DNA from: Brevundimonas sp. SL130
GTDB lineage: Bacteria; Pseudomonadota; Alphaproteobacteria; Caulobacterales; Caulobacteraceae
Direction: 5' to 3'
Length of the DNA: 64,000 nt
Assembly: GCF_026625805.1 (NCBI RefSeq)
Contig: NZ_CP113064.1
Location: forward strand, 868,001 to 932,000
In this document: one piece after another, positions 1 to 7,202 of the stretch
Layout: the number at the start of each line of letters is the position of its first letter
Position numbering within the stretch: the first letter of the stretch is position 1
The notes under the pieces: model-generated
The model's input: the letters and a program-made list of their open reading frames with translations, nothing else
What the model was told of the DNA's origin: nothing
Databases searched by the model: none
Program-made: the position numbers and the translations under genes

Positions 1-273
1 GTCTCGGTCGTCAACGCCGACGGGTCGGTCACGGCCAAGCCCGTCCAGCTGGGGCCGATCGTCCAGGGTCTGCGTGTGATCAAGTCGGGCCTGGCCCCGA
101 CCGACCGCGTGATCATCGCTGGTCTCCAGCGCGCCGCCCAGCCGGGCTCCAAGGTCACGCCCAAGAACGGCCGTATCGCCCCCGTCGCCGAACAGGCGTC
201 GGACGCGCCGGTCACCCAGGCGGCGCCGGCTTCGACCGGTTCGTTCGCCAGCAGCTTCTCCACCGGCGACTAA
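1..273 (+). CDS. RND efflux periplasmic adaptor (MFP), C-terminal end only
   Basis: This frame is open from the first base of the window to a TAA at 271-273, so only the last 90 residues of the protein are present. The residues match the membrane-proximal domain of AcrA/MexE-type adaptors: a strand with NADGSVTAKPVQLG, then VIKSGLAPTDRVIIAGLQRA and a low-complexity Ala/Pro/Ser tail. Such adaptors are anchored in the inner membrane and bridge the RND pump and the outer-membrane channel. The stop lies 3 bases before the ATG of the pump gene, and the outer-membrane factor follows, so this is the first gene of a three-gene operon. Signal peptide, lipoyl and hairpin domains lie outside the window. 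The family call is firm because of context; the substrate is unknown. Confidence 0.9.
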   Translation, partial: VSVVNADGSVTAKPVQLGPIVQGLRVIKSGLAPTDRVIIAGLQRAAQPGSKVTPKNGRIAPVAEQASDAPVTQAAPASTGSFASSFSTGD

Positions 274-276
274 GCC

Positions 277-3200
277 ATGAACATATCCCGCTTCTTCATC
301 GACCGGCCGATCTTCGCGGCCGTGATCTCGGTGGTGATCACCATCATCGGCGTCTTCGCCTATCCGCTGCTGCCCCTGTCGCAGTATCCGGAGATCGCGC
401 CGCCGACGATCACCATCAACGCCACCTATCCCGGCGCCTCGGCCGAGACCCTGGCTGAAACCGTCGCCGCCCCCATCGAGCAGGAGGTGAACGGCGTCGA
501 GGACATGCTGTACATCACCTCCTCGTCCACCTCGGACGGGGCGGTGGCCATCACCGTCACCTTCCAGCCCGGCACCGACCTCGACGCCGCCCAGGTGCTG
601 GTCCAGAACCGCGTCTCCCTGGCTGAACCCCGTCTTCCCGACGCGGTCCGCCAGACCGGCGTCGTGGTCAACAAGGCCGAGAGCGGCTTCCTGATGGTGC
701 TGGGTCTGACCTCGCCCGACGGCTCGCTCAGCAACGACTATGTCGGCAACTACGGCAACTCGACCCTGCGGGACCGCCTGCTGCGGCTCGAGGGCGTGGG
801 CGCGGTCCAGGTCTTCGGCGGCGGCAACTATTCGATGCGGATCTGGATCGACCCGGCCAAGGCGGCCGAGCGCAACCTGACCGGCCCCGACATCGTCGCC
901 GCCCTTCAGGCCCAGAACGTCCAGGCCGCCGCCGGCTCGATCGGTCAGCCCCCGTTCGCGAACAACGCCTCGGCCTTCCAACTGCCGATCCAGGTTCAGG
1001 GGCGTCTGACCGATCCCGACCAGTTCTCCAACGTCGTCCTCAAGACCGACAGCGAAGGCCGCGTCACCTATCTGCGCGACGTGGCGCGGATCGAACTGGG
1101 CGCCCAGGATTACGGCATCCGCGGCTTCTTCGACGGCGAGCGCGGCGTCGGTCTGGCCATTGTTCAGCAGCCGGGGGCCAACGCCCTGGGCACCGCGGAA
1201 CGCGTCCTGGCCGAGGTCGAGGCCGTCCAGGCCGAACTGCCCGCCGGCATGAAGCTGTCCGTCCCCTATAACCCGACCGAATTCGTCGCCGCCTCGGTTG
1301 AGTCGGTTCAGCACACCCTGGTCGAGGCCGTCATCCTGGTCGTGATCGTGGTCATGATCTTCCTTCAGACCTGGCGCGCGGCCATCATTCCCATCGTGGC
1401 CATTCCGGTCGCCCTGGTCGGCACTTTCGCGGTGCAGCTGGCCCTGGGCTATTCGATCAACTCCCTGTCCCTGTTCGCCCTGGTCCTCGCCGTCGGCATC
1501 GTCGTCGATGACGCCATCGTCGTGGTCGAGAACGTGGAGCGGGCCATCAGCGAAGGCCTGTCTCCAAAGGAGGCCGCCTATCGATCGATGCAGGAGGTCT
1601 CCGGCGCCCTGATCGCCATCGGCCTGGTGCTGGTGTCGGTGTTCGTGCCCACCATGTTCGTGCCCGGCATTCCCGGCATCTTCTATCGCCAGTTCGCGGT
1701 GGTCATCGCCTCGGCCTCGGTCATCTCCCTGTTCGTGTCGCTGACCCTGTCGCCGGCCATGGCCGCCCTGCTGCTGAAGCCGCACAAGACGGACCACGAG
1801 AAGGCGCGCAAGCCGGGCGTCCTGGGCTCCGTCGTCTATTACGGCGGCTGGGCCGGGCGTAAGTTCAACGAGGGCTTCGACTGGCTGTCGGATCGCTACG
1901 GCCGTCTGACGGCGCGCCTGGTGCGCACCGTCGGCCTGGTCCTGATCATCTACGCCGGTCTGCTGGGCCTGACCGCCTGGCGTCTGGTCGACACGCCGTC
2001 GGGCTTTATTCCCGAGCAGGATCAGGGCTTCCTGATCGGCATCGTCCAACTGCCGGCCGGCGCCTCGCTGGATCGCACCGAAGCGATCATGCAACGCGCC
2101 AGCCAGATCATCCGCGACACCAAGGGCGTCGACGGCACCGTGGCCTTCGCCGGCCTCGACGGCGCCAGCTTCTCGTTCGGCTCCAACGCCGCCACCATCT
2201 TCGTGCGTCTCAGCCCCTTCGAGGACCGGACCAAGCAAGAGGCGGCCGCGGCCCTGGCCGGGGCCATCACCCAGGCCACGGGTTCGATTGAGGACGCGCA
2301 GATCTTCGTCATCGCCCCGCCGGCGGTCCAGGGTCTGGGCAACGGCAACGGCTTCAAGATGATGATCCAGGACACCTCGGGCGCCGGCTACCGCGCGCTG
2401 GAGGGGGCGACCTTCGCCATGATGGGCGCCGCCGCCCAGGCCCCGGATCAGGTCAGCCAGGTCTTCTCGACCTACAATACCGGCTCGCCGCGCATCGCCG
2501 CCGACGTGGATCGTGACAAGGCGCTGATGATGGGCGTTCAGCCCAGCGCGGTGTTCGACACGCTCGGCGTCTATCTGGGTTCGTCCTATGTCAACGACTT
2601 CAACCTGCTGGGCCGCACCTACCGGGTGACCGCCCAGGCCGAGCCCCAGTACCGCGACGACATCGCCGACATCGCCAATCTGAAGACCCGCTCGTCCAGC
2701 GGGGCCATGGTGCCGATCGGTTCGGTGGCCAACCTGGTCAATGACTCGGGTCCGTCGCGGATCGTCCGCTACAACCTGTTCCCCGCGTCCGAGCTTCAGG
2801 GCAATGCCGCCCTGGGCGTCTCCTCCGGCCAGGCGTTGCAGGTCATGGAGCAGATGGCGACCAGCACCCTGCCGCAAGGTTTCACCTACGAGTGGACTGA
2901 GCTGGCCTACCAGCAGAAGGCGGCCGGATCGGGCGCGACCATGATCTTCCTGATGGCCGTGGTCTTCGTCTTCCTGGTGCTGGCGGCCCAGTATGAAGCC
3001 TTCACGCTTCCGCTGGCGGTCATCCTGATCGTGCCCATGTGTCTGCTTGCGGCCATCATCGGCGTGAACCTGCGGGGTCTGGACAACAACATCCTGGTCC
3101 AGATCGGCCTGGTCGTTCTGATCGCGCTCGCGGCCAAGAACGCCATCCTGATCGTCGAGTTCGCCAAACAGGCGGAAGAGGAAGAGGGCATGAACCGCTT

Positions 3201-3549
3201 CGACGCGGCCGTGCACGCCGCCCGCAGCCGTCTGCGCCCGATCCTGATGACCTCCTTCGCCTTCATCCTCGGCGTCGTGCCGCTGATGCTGGCCACCGGC
3301 CCCGGCGCCGAAATGCGCCAGTCGCTGGGCACGGCGGTCTTCTCCGGCATGCTGGGGGTGACCTTCTTCGGCCTGATCTTCACGCCGGTCTTCTATGTCG
3401 TGACCCGTTGGCTGTCGTCCAAACTGCCGCAAGGCAAGACGCCGACGCCGAAGTCCGGCGGGGCCGAGAACGTCCGATACGATCAAACTTCCAGCCTGAC
3501 CGATCCCGATGCGCCGGCTCCGGCCACCGGGCGGGGAGGGGACATCTGA
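277..3549 (+). CDS. RND multidrug efflux pump, HAE1 family (MexF/AcrB-like)
   Basis: At 1090 residues this is slightly longer than AcrB (about 1050). It is the inner-membrane proton/drug antiporter of the tripartite complex. The N-terminus MNISRFFIDRPIFAAVIS is the typical cytoplasmic start and first membrane helix. The large periplasmic loop contains the GYGNSTLRDRL-type porter region. The paired aspartates of helix 4 (VGIVVDDAIVVVENVE, D411 and D412) and the helix-10 lysine (LAAKNAILIVEF, near residue 954) are present, so proton coupling should be intact. The sequence resembles the MexF/OqxB branch, which exports amphiphilic antibiotics in other bacteria. The actual substrate cannot be read from sequence. 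The stop overlaps the ATG of the outer-membrane factor gene (ATGA). Confidence 0.96.
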   Translation: MNISRFFIDRPIFAAVISVVITIIGVFAYPLLPLSQYPEIAPPTITINATYPGASAETLAETVAAPIEQEVNGVEDMLYITSSSTSDGAVAITVTFQPGTDLDAAQVLVQNRVSLAEPRLPDAVRQTGVVVNKAESGFLMVLGLTSPDGSLSNDYVGNYGNSTLRDRLLRLEGVGAVQVFGGGNYSMRIWIDPAKAAERNLTGPDIVAALQAQNVQAAAGSIGQPPFANNASAFQLPIQVQGRLTDPDQFSNVVLKTDSEGRVTYLRDVARIELGAQDYGIRGFFDGERGVGLAIVQQPGANALGTAERVLAEVEAVQAELPAGMKLSVPYNPTEFVAASVESVQHTLVEAVILVVIVVMIFLQTWRAAIIPIVAIPVALVGTFAVQLALGYSINSLSLFALVLAVGIVVDDAIVVVENVERAISEGLSPKEAAYRSMQEVSGALIAIGLVLVSVFVPTMFVPGIPGIFYRQFAVVIASASVISLFVSLTLSPAMAALLLKPHKTDHEKARKPGVLGSVVYYGGWAGRKFNEGFDWLSDRYGRLTARLVRTVGLVLIIYAGLLGLTAWRLVDTPSGFIPEQDQGFLIGIVQLPAGASLDRTEAIMQRASQIIRDTKGVDGTVAFAGLDGASFSFGSNAATIFVRLSPFEDRTKQEAAAALAGAITQATGSIEDAQIFVIAPPAVQGLGNGNGFKMMIQDTSGAGYRALEGATFAMMGAAAQAPDQVSQVFSTYNTGSPRIAADVDRDKALMMGVQPSAVFDTLGVYLGSSYVNDFNLLGRTYRVTAQAEPQYRDDIADIANLKTRSSSGAMVPIGSVANLVNDSGPSRIVRYNLFPASELQGNAALGVSSGQALQVMEQMATSTLPQGFTYEWTELAYQQKAAGSGATMIFLMAVVFVFLVLAAQYEAFTLPLAVILIVPMCLLAAIIGVNLRGLDNNILVQIGLVVLIALAAKNAILIVEFAKQAEEEEGMNRFDAAVHAARSRLRPILMTSFAFILGVVPLMLATGPGAEMRQSLGTAVFSGMLGVTFFGLIFTPVFYVVTRWLSSKLPQGKTPTPKSGGAENVRYDQTSSLTDPDAPAPATGRGGDI

Positions 3550-4982
3550 TGACCCGCACCAAGACCCTCAGCTTCCTGACCGCCGCAGCCGCCAGCGCCT
3601 TGCTCGCCGCCTGCGCGGTCGGGCCCCGGGCGCCCGCCGCCGACCTGCCTACAGCCGGGACGGGCGCCTTCATCGGCTCCGCCTCGACCACGGTCTCGAC
3701 CGCTCCGGCCCGCGACGACTGGTGGCGCCTGTACGACGACCCGACCCTGGACGGCCTGATCCGTCAGGCCTTCGCCGAGAACAACGAGCTCGAGGCGGCC
3801 TTCGCCAACCTGCGCGCGGTTCGGGCGTCCCTGTCCGAGGCCCGCGTCGGCCGCTTCCCGACCACCACCGCCAGCGCCCAGGCCCAGCGCAGCCGCGCCT
3901 CGGCCGCCGCCTCCTCGGTTCTGGAGGCGGACGGCAAGGCGCCCGAGGTCGACACCTATGACGCCGGTCTGTCGGCCAGCTACGAGGTCGATCTGTTCGG
4001 CCGCGTGGAATCGACCATCCGCGCCGCCCGCGCCGACGCCCGCGCGGCCGAGGCGGCCCTGGCCACGGTCCAGGTCTCGGTCGCGGCCGAGACGACCCGC
4101 GCCTATGCCGACGCCTGCTCGGCCAACGCCCAGATCGCGGTGGCCGAACGGACGCTGGGGCTGCAACGCAACACCGCCAATCTGACCCAGACCCTGCTCG
4201 ACGGCGGGGCGGGCACCGGTCTGGACGTGGCCGGCGCCCGCGCGGCCCTGGCCCAGACGGCGGCGACCCTGCCGACGCTGCGCGCGTCGCGCAACGAGGC
4301 CCTGTACCGGTTGGCGACCCTGACGGGCGTCACCCCGGCCGAGGCCAGCCAGGCCGCCGCCGCCTGCGTCCGGCCGCCGCAACTCAGCCGGCCGATCCCG
4401 GTCGGCGACGGCGCCGCCCTGCTGGCGCGTCGTCCCGACGTGCGTCAGGCCGAGGCCAATCTGGCCGCCGCCGCCGCCCGCGTGAACGTGGCGACGGCCA
4501 ATCTGTACCCGCAGATCAGCCTGGGCGGCTCCATCGGCTCCACCGCCCTGGACACCAGCGAACTGGGCGATGACCAGAACTACCGCTTCAGCTTCGGTCC
4601 GCTGATCAGCTGGTCCTTCCCCAACGTCTTCGCCGCCCGCGCCCAGATCAAGGCCGCCGACGCCCGCTCCGACGCGGCCCTGGCGACCTTCGATCAGACG
4701 GTTCTGACGGCCCTGCAAGAGACCGAAACGGCGCTCAGCAACTACGCCAACGAGCTGGACCGCCGTGCGGCCCTGACCGAGGCGCGGGATCAGGCCGCCC
4801 GCGCCGCCACCCTGTCGCGTCAGCGTTTCAACGCCGGCGCCGACAGCTTCCTCGTGGTGCTGGACGCCGAACGCACCCAGGCCGCCGCCGACGCCGCCCT
4901 GGCCCAGTCGGACGCCCTGGTCACCACCTACCAGATCGCCCTGTTCCGCGCCCTCGCCGGCGGCTGGCAGGCCGACAGCTGA
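3549..4982 (+). CDS. Outer-membrane factor lipoprotein of RND efflux, NodT/OprM family
   Basis: 477 residues, usual for the TolC/NodT family. The chosen ATG overlaps the stop of the pump gene and is followed by a lipoprotein signal (TAAAASALLAAC, lipidated Cys22). The mature protein has two outer-membrane efflux repeats: DDWWRLYDDPTLDGLIRQA opens the first, and LLARRPDVRQAEANLAAA marks the start of the second, as in OprM. The protein should form a trimeric channel through the outer membrane and complete the adaptor-pump-channel system encoded upstream. It is the last gene of the operon; a palindromic repeat begins about 50 bases after it. Confidence 0.95.
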   Translation: MTRTKTLSFLTAAAASALLAACAVGPRAPAADLPTAGTGAFIGSASTTVSTAPARDDWWRLYDDPTLDGLIRQAFAENNELEAAFANLRAVRASLSEARVGRFPTTTASAQAQRSRASAAASSVLEADGKAPEVDTYDAGLSASYEVDLFGRVESTIRAARADARAAEAALATVQVSVAAETTRAYADACSANAQIAVAERTLGLQRNTANLTQTLLDGGAGTGLDVAGARAALAQTAATLPTLRASRNEALYRLATLTGVTPAEASQAAAACVRPPQLSRPIPVGDGAALLARRPDVRQAEANLAAAAARVNVATANLYPQISLGGSIGSTALDTSELGDDQNYRFSFGPLISWSFPNVFAARAQIKAADARSDAALATFDQTVLTALQETETALSNYANELDRRAALTEARDQAARAATLSRQRFNAGADSFLVVLDAERTQAAADAALAQSDALVTTYQIALFRALAGGWQADS

Positions 4983-5034
4983 TCGAAGGCTCCGCTCCCT
5001 CGCGCAGGCGAGGGGCGGGGCGTTCATCCCACCT

Positions 5035-5144
5035 CCGTCATCCTCGGGCTTGACCCGAGGACCGGAGGGGCCGCCGCATTGCGTCTGCGGCGCGCGCACA
5101 GCCCGATCCGCATCCGATCCTCGGGTCAAGCCCGAGGATGACGG
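5035..5144. repeat. REP-like element: 27-bp perfect inverted repeat pair
   Basis: Two 27-base arms, 5035-5061 and 5118-5144, are exact reverse complements separated by 56 bases. Each arm is itself nearly palindromic around the core CCTCGGGCTTGACCCGAGG, so each can also form its own hairpin. Arrays of this type are intergenic palindromic repeats in many Caulobacterales genomes (from memory, not searched). The element fills most of the 318-base gap between the efflux operon and the next gene and could also act as a terminator or mRNA-stabilising structure for that operon. No gene is supported in this gap. Confidence 0.75.
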
Positions 5145-5318
5145 GGTGAAGGTGTCCAATCCCGCTATCGTCTGTCCCCGCCACGCCTTTCGTCGCCCCC
5201 ACTCACACTGCGGCGTCAGCAAACTTGGCCGCGGCGCCAGGAAGCGGACATACCGACGGGCTGGAAAGGGGGGAAGGCGGACCTTGCCGATAGAGCCGGT
5301 TTGAGCGACGTTCTGTGT

Positions 5319-6005
5319 ATGATCGCGACTCCCGCCCCATTGACGACGCTCGGGTTAGCTGGCGATGGCGATGACCTCGACGTTCTGGTCGCGATTGAAC
5401 GGTCGTTCGGCCTTTCTTTCAAGGACGAGGAAACTTCTTCCTGGGAGACCGTAGGCGACTTTTACGAAGCCGTTCTGAGCAAGCTCGCCACGACGGCGAT
5501 ACAAGGCAAGTGCTCGACTTCGATGGCGTTCTATGACGTGCAGCGGTTTTTACGGAGCAGGGGAAGCGCCGGTGTTATCCGCCCGTCGACAAGGCTCAGG
5601 GACCTAACGCGAATACGTCAGGCTGCCGTGCTGAAAGCGTTGGCTCAAGAGACGGAAACGGCGCCTGTTCCTTTGACCTTGGGGTGGAAGACTTTTCCGG
5701 GGATCGCGCTGCTGATATTCGGCATTGCTGGCCTTCTAGCCTCTCATTCCCCGATCATGGCTGTTCTTTCGGCTATGGGAATTGTTGCGGGCTGGGTTGT
5801 CATGCGCTCTGGCGTCGCATCATTCGGAACGACGTCCGTTGGCGATCTTTCGAGCGAAATCGCGCGGTCCAACTTTGCCGTTTTCGCCGCAAAGGGCGCT
5901 GACACCCGGCCGACGACAGTCTGGCGGATATTTCGAGATTTGCTAGCGCGGGAAGCCGGCGTTCGTCCGGAGTTGATTTCCCGCCAGACAAGGTTGTTGG
6001 CGTAG
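5319..6005 (+). CDS. Unrecognised two-helix membrane protein with carrier-protein-like ends
   Basis: 228 residues from ATG 5319; a TTG at 5301 would add six residues. No close family is recognised with certainty. Residues about 20-60 (DDLDVLVAIERSFGLSFKDE, then WETVGDFYEAVLSKL) have the helix pattern of acyl-carrier-protein folds but lack the Asp-Ser-Leu site that carries phosphopantetheine. A middle motif CSTSMAFYDVQRFLRSRG with RPSTRLRDL follows. Next come two hydrophobic segments (FPGIALLIFGIAGLLA and IMAVLSAMGIVAGWVVM). The C-terminus (VWRIFRDLLAREAGVRPELI) again looks carrier-like. The arrangement suggests two soluble modules joined by a membrane hairpin. Base composition is visibly lower in GC, with more A/T third positions, than the neighbours, which hints at transfer. 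It stands alone. Confidence 0.72.
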   Translation: MIATPAPLTTLGLAGDGDDLDVLVAIERSFGLSFKDEETSSWETVGDFYEAVLSKLATTAIQGKCSTSMAFYDVQRFLRSRGSAGVIRPSTRLRDLTRIRQAAVLKALAQETETAPVPLTLGWKTFPGIALLIFGIAGLLASHSPIMAVLSAMGIVAGWVVMRSGVASFGTTSVGDLSSEIARSNFAVFAAKGADTRPTTVWRIFRDLLAREAGVRPELISRQTRLLA

Positions 6006-6192
6006 CGCCGCGCAGACCATCCCAACGTCGCATATGGGTCGATCTACGACATGGGCGTTAGGCGCGGAAGCCGGCATCGGCGCCAAGACCGGACTGTCGT
6101 TTTTTAGCTCGATCGGAAAGACGGATTCTGGCCCCCACGCTTGCCAGACCCTTACCGGCCGCACGCCGATCCGCTTCCCCCCCAACCGAAGC

Positions 6193-6741
6193 CTACCCCG
6201 CCCTCCGCGTGCAGCGGCGCTGGTGAGCGATGCCCTTGAGAAAGCCGCGGCGCACCAAGCCGGCGTGGATCGCCGCCTGAACTTCCCGATCATGGGCCGC
6301 CGCGCCCGACAGGCGACGCACCCAGCTCCTCAGGGGGATGAAATCCGTGGCGGTGTCGCGAACCATGTCGAGCGCGGCGTTGGCGGCCTGGTCGCCTGTG
6401 CCGGTCGCCGGCGGCTCCTGGTCAACGTCAGGGCCGAGGGCCTCGTCCAAGGCGTCGATCTGGGCGATGACGGCCGAGCAACGTTGCAGACCCGTCGTCG
6501 CATAGGGGGCGCGGCGCGCGGCGATCAGAATCTCGGGCACCTCCTGTCGCCGCAGGTTGAGATCGTCCAGCGGCGCCGTCGCCGCCTGGCCCACGCCGTC
6601 GCCGAATGTCTTTCCGCCCTGGGACGCTTGATCCCGGTTCAACTGTACGCCCGATAGGCCAGGCATGGAGGCGCAGGCCCCGAGGCCGGACAGGCCCAAG
6701 GCCAGGATGGGCAGGACGACGAGGCGACGGGCGAATTTCAA
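6193..6741 (-). CDS. Hypothetical lipoprotein
   Basis: 182 residues from a TTG start at 6741, chosen because it directly precedes a lipoprotein signal: KFARRLVVLPILALG then GLSGLGAC, lipobox cysteine at residue 23. A GGA ribosome-binding motif lies 7 bases upstream. Longer in-frame starts (up to 6882) would put the signal inside the protein and are unlikely. The mature part contains GGKTFGDGVGQAATAPLDDL and a helical region with LQRCSAVIAQIDALDEALG, and no known catalytic motif. It is probably an outer-membrane-anchored periplasmic protein. It stands alone, pointing away from the island to its right. Function unknown. Confidence 0.68.
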   Translation of the reverse strand: MKFARRLVVLPILALGLSGLGACASMPGLSGVQLNRDQASQGGKTFGDGVGQAATAPLDDLNLRRQEVPEILIAARRAPYATTGLQRCSAVIAQIDALDEALGPDVDQEPPATGTGDQAANAALDMVRDTATDFIPLRSWVRRLSGAAAHDREVQAAIHAGLVRRGFLKGIAHQRRCTRRAG

Positions 6742-7202
6742 AGGAGCATTCCAGACGTGACGATAGCAGACACAGCGTTCTGGTTGCAGGACAGTTCCGG
6801 CGGTCGCCTTGATCAGGCGCAAACCCTTGCTGTCGAATGGTCGTCTGAGCGGAAAGCGAGCGTCAGGAGGGCGGGGTGACAACGAAGCGGATCATGCTCC
6901 ATTGATACCGCTCCGCGCCGCCGGCTATCCTAATTTTGAAAAAGAACCGTCGTTGTTTCAGGTGGTTGGCAACCGGCCGAGGCCTTTTACCTAGCGCTCC
7001 CCGGATCGGTGTTAGGCTGCTGTTTCGGTCTTTGACATGTCCATCGCCTGCGCACAGCCCGCCCAGAGGGCGGGCCGCCCGATCCGCACAATTGCACCCC
7101 CTTGCACAGTGCAATTCGGAGCGAGTATTTTCCGGCTATAAAACAATGATATAGCCGGAAATTGCACTCTATTGCACTGGTTTTTCCGGGTCCGATCAGC
7201 CC
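6742..7202. other. Intergenic region of 461 bases with no supported gene
   Basis: Between the lipoprotein and the autotransporter stop codon I see no coding sequence that survives frame, start and composition checks. The right third, about 7085-7185, is clearly richer in A/T than the surroundings and carries the ATTGCAC/hairpin arrangement listed separately. The left part contains only mixed-composition sequence and a short GGGCGGGCC-type palindrome near 7065-7082. Confidence 0.6.
7090..7177. repeat. ATTGCAC word cluster around a 12-bp-arm hairpin
   Basis: The words ATTGCAC or TTGCAC occur at 7091-7097, 7102-7107, 7161-7167 and 7171-7177 on the plus strand, and inverted as GTGCAAT at 7109-7115. 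The outer pair AATTGCAC (7090-7097) and GTGCAATT (7109-7116) forms an inverted repeat with 11 bases between. A perfect 12-base inverted repeat TTTCCGGCTATA lies between the clusters, at 7129-7140 and 7150-7161, with a 9-base A-rich loop. No run of T follows the hairpin on either strand, so it is not a standard terminator. The layout resembles iterons or repressor sites around a cruciform; its role is unknown. Confidence 0.7.

Noticed and set aside
6034..6657. A 207-residue plus-strand frame opposite the lipoprotein
   Set aside because: Arg/Gly-rich antisense composition; the minus strand has a lipoprotein signal with lipobox.
7129..7161. Reading the 12-base hairpin as the autotransporter terminator
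   Set aside because: No T tract follows it on the minus strand and it lies among repeated ATTGCAC words.
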